DNA from: an uncultured Oscillospiraceae bacterium
GTDB lineage: Bacteria > Bacillota > Clostridia > Oscillospirales > Ruminococcaceae
Length of the DNA stretch: 48,017 nucleotides
Direction of reading: 5' to 3'
Assembly: GCA_934488695.1 (NCBI GenBank)
Contig: CAKSSH010000008.1
Coordinates: 1-48,017, forward strand
Position numbers and translations under genes: made by a program. This document shows, in pieces, positions 42,951 through 48,017 of the stretch. Position 1 is the first letter of the stretch. Each line of letters opens with the position of its first letter. The notes under the pieces were generated by a model. It was not told the origin of the DNA and ran no database searches. It worked only from the letters and a program-made list of their open reading frames with translations.

Positions 42951-43027
42951 GGGCCTTTAGCTCAGTTGGTTAGAGCAACCGGCTCATAACCGGTCGGTCC
43001 TGGGTTCGAGTCCCCGAAGGCCCACCA
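42951..43027 (+). tRNA. tRNA-Met (anticodon CAT), elongator type
   Basis: 77 nt including CCA. Acceptor GGGCCTT/AAGGCCC, D arm TAGCTCAGTTGGTTAGAGC, anticodon stem ACCGG/CCGGT around CTCATAA (CAT), T arm GGGTTCGAGTCCC. A standard G1-C72 pair rules out the initiator; tRNA-Ile2 with modified CAT cannot be fully excluded. Downstream 43034-43060 has a small AATCCG/CGGATT hairpin, and the rest up to 43238 contains only repeated CTCGGATT-like words. Confidence 0.95.
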
Positions 43028-43238
43028 TTAAAGTTTAATCCGGACCTTTGCGGTTCGGATTTGGAGTGTAAACCTCTACCATTTTTTAATCCGATTTTGT
43101 GGATTCGGAGCAAAATGCGCCACATGAAATGTTTCCACGTTTTGCTCGGATTTAGGCTCGGAGCGGAAAATCGCCGAAAACGCACTGTCCGGGGCCTTTG
43201 GCTCGGATTCGGAGGAGCGGTTTGTTCCGTTTTTACAG

Positions 43239-43314
43239 AGGGGTATAGCTCAGTTGGTAGAGCAGCGGTCTCCAAAACCGCGTGCCGAGGGTTCAAGTCC
43301 TTCTGCCCCTGCCA
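43239..43314 (+). tRNA. tRNA-Trp (anticodon CCA)
   Basis: 76 nt including CCA. Acceptor AGGGGTA/TGCCCCT, D arm TAGCTCAGTTGGTAGAGC, anticodon stem GCGGT/ACCGC around CTCCAAA (CCA), T arm GAGGGTTCAAGTCCTTC. Its 3' 20 bases recur at 43506-43525. Transcribed with tRNA-Met; the terminator follows at once. Confidence 0.95.
43292..43311 (+). repeat. tRNA-Trp 3'-end direct repeat, resident copy
   Basis: TTCAAGTCCTTCTGCCCCTG, the T arm and acceptor strand of tRNA-Trp, is repeated exactly at 43506-43525 in direct orientation. It is the resident half of a possible attachment site. Confidence 0.6.
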
Positions 43315-43353
43315 AAAAGAAACAGTCACCGTTTTGGTGACTGTTTCTTTTTT
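43314..43353 (+). terminator. Intrinsic terminator of the tRNA operon
   Basis: GAAACAGTCACC (43319-43330) pairs with GGTGACTGTTTC (43336-43347), extended by A/T pairs, with a T6 tail. Confidence 0.88.
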
Positions 43354-43359
43354 GTTAGA

Positions 43360-43500
43360 CAAAACTTGTCCGAGGCACGCGCGTGCCGGGCTTCGTCGCC
43401 GAGCGCTGCCGGTGGCAGATGCAGCGAGGCGAGGATGGCGCAGCGGTCAAAATATGGCGTAACATTGCCATATTTTGGGCACCGCAAGAGGGGTTGCAAA
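43360..43500. repeat. Hairpin-rich, dispersed-repeat-like segment between the two tRNA-Trp 3' ends
   Basis: Non-coding and GC-rich, with several inverted repeats: GGCACGCGCGTGCC, GCGCTGCC/GGCAGATGCAGCG and AAAATATGGC/GCCATATTTT (about 43452-43479). A spurious reading on the minus strand contains ILASLHLPPAAL, a peptide I recall from over-called ORFs in gut clostridia, which suggests a dispersed non-coding repeat; I cannot verify copy number here. Confidence 0.35.
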
Positions 43501-43505
43501 GCAAC

Positions 43506-43525
43506 TTCAAGTCCTTCTGCCCCTG
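43506..43525 (+). repeat. tRNA-Trp 3'-end direct repeat, second copy (att-like)
   Basis: Exact 20-base copy of the tRNA-Trp 3' end, followed by TCATATAAAAAA instead of CCAAAAAGAA. Just upstream, AGAGGGGTTGCAAAGCAAC imitates the tRNA 5' acceptor (AGGGG) with the middle of the tRNA replaced. Accessory, AT-rich DNA begins right after it. Confidence 0.6.
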
Positions 43526-43629
43526 TCATATAAAAAACGTCGACATTTTGTATCTCAAATGCAAGATGACGGCGTTTTTTATTGTGTGAAAACCCTTTAT
43601 TTACAAGGGTTTTCACTTTTTTCATCCCT

Positions 43630-43700
43630 GTCGACAAAACCTAAAAACCTGTCGAAAATGCCAATTAAATCTTGCTGTTTGTCGACAAATATGATATAAT
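43630..43700 (+). promoter_or_regulatory. Promoter with repeated GTCGAC operator words upstream of the DUF6088 gene
   Basis: The promoter is TTGCTG (43672-43677), 17-bp spacer and TATAAT (43695-43700). The spacer contains a perfect 12-base palindrome TTTGTCGACAAA (43678-43689). Related words are at 43628 (CCTGTCGACAAA), 43649 (CCTGTCGAAAAT, 21 bases on) and 43539 (GTCGAC). This is the layout of an autoregulated antitoxin promoter. Confidence 0.55.
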
Positions 43701-43708
43701 AACTAAGC

Positions 43709-44362
43709 ATGGAGGAGTTGAACACGAACTACACAAAAACAATCAGGGAGTTCTGCTTGCAGAACAAAGGCGACCTATTCGATGTGTCCTATATGAAAGA
43801 CAAGTACTTTGAAATGGTGCCGTATAAAACCCTGCTGAAGATATTAAATCGACTTGAAGAAGAAAAGATCTTGACCTGCGTATCAAAAGGTGTGTTTCTG
43901 ATCTGCAAGGAAGACTAGACGCTGAATGATGCAATCGAAGATCGGTATGTATCAGGCGGACGCGGGATGGTTTCCGGATATACTATGTTCAACGATCTCG
44001 AAATCACGGATTACTACCCCGATTACAATGAGATATATACAAATCGACTGAACGTTCGATTCAAAACGATCGGGACATATCGGCTGACTAAAATTGATGT
44101 ACCATTTACTCCTCAGATAGTTTCTATGATTACGCTGCTGGATTGCATTGAAAAAGGATATTCAATTATTGACGTTAACATTATAAGACTTCACGAGATT
44201 ATTAATGCGATGGCAGAGGATTATTCGGAAGCAGCATTTCTAATGGTTACACAAAGCGCTCCCTATCACTATTCCACGATCGTGACGTTGAAAGAATTAC
44301 TCGATAAAAAAGGAATTAAAAATAATTGCATGAGCATATTTGAAAGGCACAAAATGAAATGA
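43709..44362 (+). pseudogene. DUF6088 / AbiEi-like antitoxin-domain protein with in-frame TAG
   Basis: The first 69 residues (KTIREFCLQNKGDLFDVSYM with YKTLLKILNRLEEEKILTCV and SKGVFLI) are the winged-helix domain of DUF6088/AbiEi-type antitoxins. A TAG at 43916-43918 ends the frame, but the same frame continues in register through TLNDAIEDRYVSGGRGMVSG into the family C-terminal region (SGYTMFNDLEITDYYPDYNE; MITLLDCIEKGYSIIDVNII) to 44362. Without the stop it would be 217 residues. The ATG at 43709 has no ribosome binding site; a perfect GGAGGAG precedes an ACG at 43724 where relatives probably have ATG. Two lesions suggest decay, or a truncated HTH product plus a separate C-terminal piece (ATG 43967). 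Confidence 0.65.
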
Positions 44363-44544
44363 TAATTCCACTCTTCCGACCAACGACAGCGGACTTCCGA
44401 AAATGGTGTCATGAATACGTAGGGCTGGCTTTTAACCTTGTGAAAACCTATGAACAAAACCCGTTGATGTTGGATCCGAAAGAGTATGAAGCGGCACGAA
44501 AAATTTGCCGACAACACAAAGTGTTAATCGCGTCATTAGATTAA
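44359..44544 (+). CDS. Small protein of unknown function, coupled to the DUF6088 gene
   Basis: 61 residues, starting MIIPLFRPTTADFRKWCHEY; its ATG overlaps the upstream stop (ATGA), so it is coupled. I recognise no family. Its place is where AbiEi-type antitoxins have their toxin partner, but AbiEii nucleotidyltransferases have about 280 residues and their GSxTD motif is not visible. It could be a replacement toxin, a remnant, or an unrelated small gene. Confidence 0.4.
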   Translation: MIIPLFRPTTADFRKWCHEYVGLAFNLVKTYEQNPLMLDPKEYEAARKICRQHKVLIASLD

Positions 44545-44574
44545 TACGAGCGCAAGCTATTTGAACACAGAATT

Positions 44575-44886
44575 ATGAAAAGCAAGGCGATCCGCTTCTC
44601 TGTAAAGGAAGAGCGAATCGCCTTTGGCATTATATTGGAGAACTGGCAGGAGATCTGCTTCCCGGGAAGAAAATATCAGCTGAAAACGATAACAAAAGAG
44701 CAGATCGGTGAGAAGATAAAAGCCCTCCGCATTAGTTGCGGCTATACACGAAAGCAGGTCGCCGACATAACCGGGATCTGCGAGGCGACGCTCAAGGCAT
44801 ACGAAAACGGAGATCGGATGCTGCGGCTCGATGTTGCGTACCTGCTGGCTCAGGTGTATGAACTGGGTTTGAATCAGCTAATCTAA
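44575..44886 (+). CDS. XRE-family HTH protein
   Basis: 103 residues. The C-terminal half is a Cro/CI-type helix-turn-helix: IGEKIKALRISCGYTRKQVA followed by DITGICEATLKAYENGDRM. The N-terminal 40 residues are basic and contain EERIAFGIILENWQEI, unlike any domain I can name. No good ribosome binding site precedes the ATG. It may control the neighbouring small genes. A terminator follows. Confidence 0.6.
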   Translation: MKSKAIRFSVKEERIAFGIILENWQEICFPGRKYQLKTITKEQIGEKIKALRISCGYTRKQVADITGICEATLKAYENGDRMLRLDVAYLLAQVYELGLNQLI

Positions 44887-44904
44887 CAGAAAACTTGAAA
44901 ACCG

Positions 44905-44939
44905 ATGCAGATATTACTATTGGCATCTGCGTATTTTTT
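44905..44939 (+). terminator. Intrinsic terminator after the XRE gene
   Basis: ATGCAGAT (44905-44912) pairs with ATCTGCGT (44925-44932), one wobble, then ATTTTTT. Confidence 0.6.
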
Positions 44940-44970
44940 GTCAAAACATCAAGAATAATGCTGTTGTTGC

Positions 44971-45015
44971 TTATAAACCGTTGTTTTATAAACCGTATGC
45001 TTCTATAATTATAAT
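44971..45015 (+). promoter_or_regulatory. C-box-like tandem operator and promoter of the controller gene
   Basis: TTATAAACCGT occurs twice in direct orientation (44971-44981 and 44986-44996), start-to-start 15 bases. The promoter overlaps: TTGTTT (44981-44986), 17-bp spacer, TATAAT (45004-45009), with a second TATAAT at 45010. Two adjacent protein sites around the -35 are the usual layout for a restriction-modification controller (C) protein that autoregulates itself and the endonuclease gene. Confidence 0.6.
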
Positions 45016-45040
45016 AGACGCAATAGTGAGGTAAAAAGAA

Positions 45041-45247
45041 ATGATTACAAAGGATTTGGGAAATCGAATCAGAGAGCTTCGTCAAAAGACAGGGCTTAGC
45101 CAAGAGAAGTTCGCTCTGAAAATTGAGATGGACAGAACGTATTTTGCTTCTGTCGAAACAGGCAGGCGAAATATAGCCATTTGCAATATCAAGAAAATTG
45201 CCGACGGGCTGGGTGTTACGCTTAGCGAATTGTTTGAAGGATTATAA
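45041..45247 (+). CDS. Restriction-modification controller (C) protein, XRE HTH
   Basis: 68 residues, nearly all HTH: LGNRIRELRQKTGLSQEKFA, then LKIEMDRTYFASVETGRRN and a C-terminal helix with LGVTLSELFEGL. This size and the RTYFASVETGRRNIAI recognition segment are typical of C proteins that delay endonuclease expression until the methyltransferase has modified the host DNA. It lies 30 bp upstream of the endonuclease gene and in the same direction, with tandem operator repeats in front. Ribosome binding site TGAGGTAAAA. Confidence 0.8.
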   Translation: MITKDLGNRIRELRQKTGLSQEKFALKIEMDRTYFASVETGRRNIAICNIKKIADGLGVTLSELFEGL

Positions 45248-45277
45248 GTTTAGAGTAAGCGTAGAAAGGAAAAGGCA

Positions 45278-46351
45278 ATGATTTATAACTCTTTTGATGA
45301 GATTGGAAAAAGTAATATAAAATCGACTAGGACTGATTTTACCAGCACTACCGGTGTTGATGGAATGAAAGATATTATTCGCAAGGTTTTTCTCGGCGGT
45401 AATGTGAGGGACATCACAGAGTTTATTACACAAAAACGTTTGATTTGTTCTTATGCGGCTATGTTGGATCTTTTTATTGGCGCGCTCAAGGAAAAGATCG
45501 GAGATGTTTTTGAGTACTCAAATTTTGTTGCTCAAGATTTGGATGCCGCGAGAGGAAACGAAAAAAAGGTACTTGATTTATGGTTGATGGGTTTAACAAA
45601 AAAAGGCCTGGATAATATCGTCAGAGATACAGAAAATTTGGCGAGTTACAAAGACAGTTTTGCAACGACCACCTTCGAAACGATTTCGGATATTCAAGAA
45701 AGATTTGGTGAATTAACTGGATCAATAACGCTAAACGGTAAAACAATGAAATTAGATTGGAACACTTTTTCTTTGTTAAGTATTGCGATGGGCGCTCAAA
45801 CTCTTTCTATTAGAGGATCAGCAAAATCTATGAACGGGAAACTATTTGAAAAACTGATTCTCGGTAGTTTGCTTACAATCATGGGTTTCCAGTATTGTGC
45901 TACGCCACCAGAACATATTGAAAACATGGATAAACTGTTCTGGTTATCAAATATGGACGAAAACGAAAGAGAAACAGACGCAACACTTATTTACAATAGT
46001 AAGGCCATAAGTATCGATATTGGCTTTATTGGAAGGGGAAATCCAGAAATCTCGTTAGATAAGGTTACTAGATTTAATCGATATAAACAAATTGCCGGTA
46101 TGGGGCATGAAATGAAAACCATTATTATTGTAGACACAGTAGCTGAGAATAGTGATTTGTTCAACAAAGCAGAACGTGTTGACGGTTGTGTATTGCAAAT
46201 GAGCCATAATGATTGGGTTATCAGTTTTGCAAAGAAAGTATGCGAGATATTTGGTTTTGAGCACCAGTTGAGCACGGTTTCCGTTGAAAACTTGGATGCA
46301 TTTATTCGCTCAAAAATGACAGAAATCAATATAAACACATTTATAGGGTGA
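45278..46351 (+). CDS. Type II restriction endonuclease, probably CfrBI-like
   Basis: 357 residues. The central-to-C-terminal core has ENERETDATLIYNSKAISID followed by IGFIGRGNPEISLDKVTRF, which matches a PD-(D/E)xK nuclease layout (Glu/Asp then a strand with acidic residues), and KTIIIVDTVAENSDL near residue 283. From memory the overall sequence, beginning MIYNSFDEIGKSNIKSTRTD, resembles CfrBI-family endonucleases (recognition CCWWGG). The specificity is therefore inference. The ribosome binding site is AGAAAGGAAAAG. It converges with the methyltransferase gene, with a shared terminator. Confidence 0.65.
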   Translation: MIYNSFDEIGKSNIKSTRTDFTSTTGVDGMKDIIRKVFLGGNVRDITEFITQKRLICSYAAMLDLFIGALKEKIGDVFEYSNFVAQDLDAARGNEKKVLDLWLMGLTKKGLDNIVRDTENLASYKDSFATTTFETISDIQERFGELTGSITLNGKTMKLDWNTFSLLSIAMGAQTLSIRGSAKSMNGKLFEKLILGSLLTIMGFQYCATPPEHIENMDKLFWLSNMDENERETDATLIYNSKAISIDIGFIGRGNPEISLDKVTRFNRYKQIAGMGHEMKTIIIVDTVAENSDLFNKAERVDGCVLQMSHNDWVISFAKKVCEIFGFEHQLSTVSVENLDAFIRSKMTEININTFIG

Positions 46352-46354
46352 ATC

Positions 46355-46388
46355 AAAAAGCCGTGTTTGCATTTCAAACACGGCTTTT
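46355..46388. terminator. Bidirectional terminator between the endonuclease and methyltransferase genes
   Basis: AAAAGCCGTGTTTG (46356-46369) and CAAACACGGCTTTT (46375-46388): a perfect 14-bp stem, loop CATTT, with A and T tracts on either side. Three bases separate it from the methyltransferase stop. Confidence 0.88.
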
Positions 46389-46390
46389 AT

Positions 46391-47680
46391 TTATTTCAAA
46401 CCTTTTAACAATGCATCATAAAGACTTTCCTTTGAATAGCCCTCATGTATGAGTTTATGGACTAGATGATCGAATGACTTCACGTCATCATCATCTGTCA
46501 ACGATGAAAGATCCTGGTATACTGTATCTCTGCCGTTAAACATATCTATCAGATTATACTCGAGGTCATTTATCGCATATTGGGTATACTCATCCGAAAG
46601 TTCGATGGTGCAGAACCGTCTACCAAGTTTTTTTGCTGCCTTTGCTGTAGTTCCGATACCACCAAATGGATCCAGCACAACATCATTTAAAAACGAATAG
46701 TATTTAATCACTTTTTCGGCTAATTCTGCCGGAAAAATGGCAGGGTGACGTTTGTCATGCGCAGGAGAGATATACCATACATTGGTCTTTTCATATCCGT
46801 CTTCAATTTTTGACGCTTTTATAATGTCTTGATTTGGGTTATTTCGGATAAAATGATCAATAAGCATACAAGGTTTTTTTCTATACACCATTACGTATTC
46901 AGTTACCGGAACGGCTTTATACTGCATAGGGTTGCGATCAGCGGAGAAACGCCGTCCTCGTCCACTTGCCCAGCCAGCCCCTTCCGGTTTTTGCCAAATG
47001 ATATCATCCACAAACTCAAAACCTTCTTCAATGAAGATTTGATGAATATCAAATGGAACGGCAATTCTTGAAGATGATTCTTTTCTGCTATTTCTTGGAA
47101 CAAGAACATGAGAAGTATTAATTACGAAAAACTTTCCGTCTATTAGAACTCTGCGGCATTCACTTATTACTCTTCGCATCAAAAGAAGGTAATCGTCGTA
47201 AGATTCAAACTCCGAATACTGTTTACGTGCGTTGTAATACGGCGGAGAAGTAAAGATTAAATCTATTGACTGCTCCGGCAGAGTTTTTAAGGCAAGCTCG
47301 GATCTTCCTTTGATTATCATGTTGTCAAGATTTGATACTTTGAATTCTTTGCTATGGCTTTTTGACGATTCCCTTTTAGGAGAGGAGTTTATATCAATTG
47401 CTGCAATACGATTTCGGATGATCGAAATCTCAGAAGATAAATCCGAATCTATCTGTTTTGAAAAGGCATTTATCACAATATCTCCAACGGCCTCTTTTTT
47501 GTAGATAACGGGAACCTTCCAAGTGTCATACCTATCATTTATTTCAGGCAAGCCAAATGAAAGATCATACGCGTTTAACTCTGTATTCTCTAAATAAGCC
47601 ACAACAATTTGCTTGGCTTCATCTGTGGTTTTTACTGAGTAATTACGGCGTTCTGCAACTATCGTTTTCGTGTTACTCAT
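46391..47680 (-). CDS. Site-specific DNA methyltransferase, N4-cytosine type (beta class order)
   Basis: Protects host DNA from the paired endonuclease. 429 residues. An N-terminal region of about 130 residues has no recognised motif; then comes catalytic motif IV IDLIFTSPPYYNARKQYSEF (about 145-165, SPPY as in N4-cytosine enzymes), the target-recognition section with IIWQKPEGAGWASGRGRRFS, and the SAM-binding FxGxG motif I VLDPFGGIGTTAKAAKKLG (about 350). Motif IV before motif I gives the beta order. The start at 47680 follows CAGGAGGGCG, overlapping the upstream HTH gene by 8 bases. N6-adenine methylation is less likely but possible. Confidence 0.85.
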   Translation of the reverse strand: MSNTKTIVAERRNYSVKTTDEAKQIVVAYLENTELNAYDLSFGLPEINDRYDTWKVPVIYKKEAVGDIVINAFSKQIDSDLSSEISIIRNRIAAIDINSSPKRESSKSHSKEFKVSNLDNMIIKGRSELALKTLPEQSIDLIFTSPPYYNARKQYSEFESYDDYLLLMRRVISECRRVLIDGKFFVINTSHVLVPRNSRKESSSRIAVPFDIHQIFIEEGFEFVDDIIWQKPEGAGWASGRGRRFSADRNPMQYKAVPVTEYVMVYRKKPCMLIDHFIRNNPNQDIIKASKIEDGYEKTNVWYISPAHDKRHPAIFPAELAEKVIKYYSFLNDVVLDPFGGIGTTAKAAKKLGRRFCTIELSDEYTQYAINDLEYNLIDMFNGRDTVYQDLSSLTDDDDVKSFDHLVHKLIHEGYSKESLYDALLKGLK

Positions 47681-47897
47681 CTTCGCCCTCCTGTAGTGGC
47701 TGTGTAAAGCAAATAATATCATCAATGTTACAATCTAACGCGTAGCATATTTTTTCGAGCGTCTCTAAAGAAACGCTTTCATTCTTCCCAAGCTTTGCTA
47801 CGGCGTTTGTGCTGATATGTGCTGCATCGCGCAATTGAGTTTTATTCATCTTTTTATCAATTAGCAACTTCCACAGTTTTGAATAATCAACCGCCAT
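47673..47897 (-). CDS. XRE-family HTH regulator of the methyltransferase operon
   Basis: 74 residues: MAVDYSKLWKLLIDKKMNKT then QLRDAAHISTNAVAKLGKNE and SVSLETLEKICYALDCNIDD, a compact Cro-like repressor of the YozG/plasmid type. It starts after AGGAGGTTTAT and shares 8 bases with the methyltransferase gene, so both are one operon. It probably represses its own promoter, where a palindrome lies at 47961-47974. Confidence 0.75.
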   Translation of the reverse strand: MAVDYSKLWKLLIDKKMNKTQLRDAAHISTNAVAKLGKNESVSLETLEKICYALDCNIDDIICFTQPLQEGEDE

Positions 47898-47924
47898 ATA
47901 AACCTCCTGCACTTGATTTAATTC

Positions 47925-47977
47925 ATTATATCACAAAAGTGTGTATATATCAAGATGTTTTTGATAAATATCAAGAT
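47925..47977 (-). promoter_or_regulatory. Promoter and operator of the HTH-methyltransferase operon
   Basis: Minus strand TTGATA (47953-47948), 17-bp spacer and TATAAT (47930-47925), a near-consensus promoter. The word ATATCAAGAT is repeated at 47947-47956 and 47968-47977, one copy covering the -35; within the second lies a palindrome TTGATA-AA-TATCAA (47961-47974). This is the expected layout for autorepression. The window ends 40 bases beyond; no gene is visible there. Confidence 0.65.
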
Positions 47978-48017
47978 CGGCGAATGCAATTATATAAACA
48001 ACTATGAGTTGATCTGC

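Noticed and set aside
42970..43362. 130-codon minus-strand frame across both tRNA genes
   Set aside because: It translates tRNA sequence and the terminator; a standard over-call.
43326..43637. 103-codon minus-strand frame containing ILASLHLPPAAL
   Set aside because: Lies over the terminator and the hairpin-rich segment; treated as a non-coding repeat.
43916..43918. TAG as a reassigned sense codon
   Set aside because: rimM ends with TAG at 28025-28027 in the expected place, so TAG is a normal stop in this genome.

Overview
The window reads as chromosome of a spore-forming, Gram-positive Clostridia bacterium, most likely a gut Oscillospirales/Ruminococcaceae-type organism. This rests on a SPOCS/LysM spore-coat-type protein, a RodA/SpoVE-type protein, MreB, the Firmicutes YlxM-Ffh-RpsP-KhpA-RimM-TrmD cluster, a TlyC/CNNM protein, strong AGGAGG ribosome binding sites and tRNA genes with encoded CCA. 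No species can be named from the sequence alone. The core DNA is moderately GC-rich; the last 4.5 kb is visibly AT-richer.

Layout. (1) 1-1362: pyrimidine-nucleoside phosphorylase (pdp/deoA) lacking its extreme N-terminus, abutting about 70 bp of foreign-looking sequence that encodes a Walker A motif on the minus strand. (2) About 1613-14045: a putative 12.3 kb genomic island between direct repeats of the tRNA-Val 3' end plus its terminator. It carries a ROK-type regulator with a palindromic operator, a gene broken by an IS110-family remnant, and a seven-gene operon: IT-type permease, HyuA-like ATPase, TIM-barrel protein, DUF4127 protein, FAD oxidoreductase, HExxH protein and Gfo/Idh/MocA oxidoreductase. 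Its edges hold gene debris (TetR C-terminus, ICE helicase fragment, HtrA fragment). (3) 14030-32914: core housekeeping: tRNA-Val, SPOCS/LysM protein, lipid kinase, Dus, AI-2E exporter, HAD phosphatase, CNNM protein, RodA, TsaE, TsaB, RpiB, Upp, the SRP/ribosome-maturation cluster, RecD2, ComF and an MreB-type actin. (4) 33109-40260: a 2383-residue secreted, membrane-anchored surface protein made of repeated modules. (5) 40565-43353: IspE, an orphan TIM-barrel protein, a TPP-riboswitch-like relic, tRNA-Met and tRNA-Trp. (6) 43292-48017: an accessory region starting at a duplicated tRNA-Trp 3' end, with a DUF6088/AbiEi antitoxin-like gene interrupted by an in-frame TAG, small regulators, and a type II restriction-modification system (C protein, CfrBI-like endonuclease, N4-cytosine-type methyltransferase with its own HTH regulator).

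How the genes work together. The 4332-13349 operon looks like a self-contained uptake and catabolic module under ROK control. Its substrate is unknown; a permease, an ATP-dependent ring-opening-type enzyme and two redox enzymes suggest import and stepwise oxidation of a small carboxylated, lactam-like or sugar-like compound. It is the best candidate for an undescribed system here. The 25137-31845 block couples protein targeting, ribosome maturation, tRNA modification and DNA repair. In the right-hand island the controller gene has a tandem 11-bp repeat around its -35 element, and the methyltransferase operon has its own palindromic operator, so the restriction-modification system appears to be doubly regulated.

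Everything here was read by eye. Family names come from motif recognition, not database searches; intrinsic terminators and promoters were judged by stem perfection and -35/-10 spacing.
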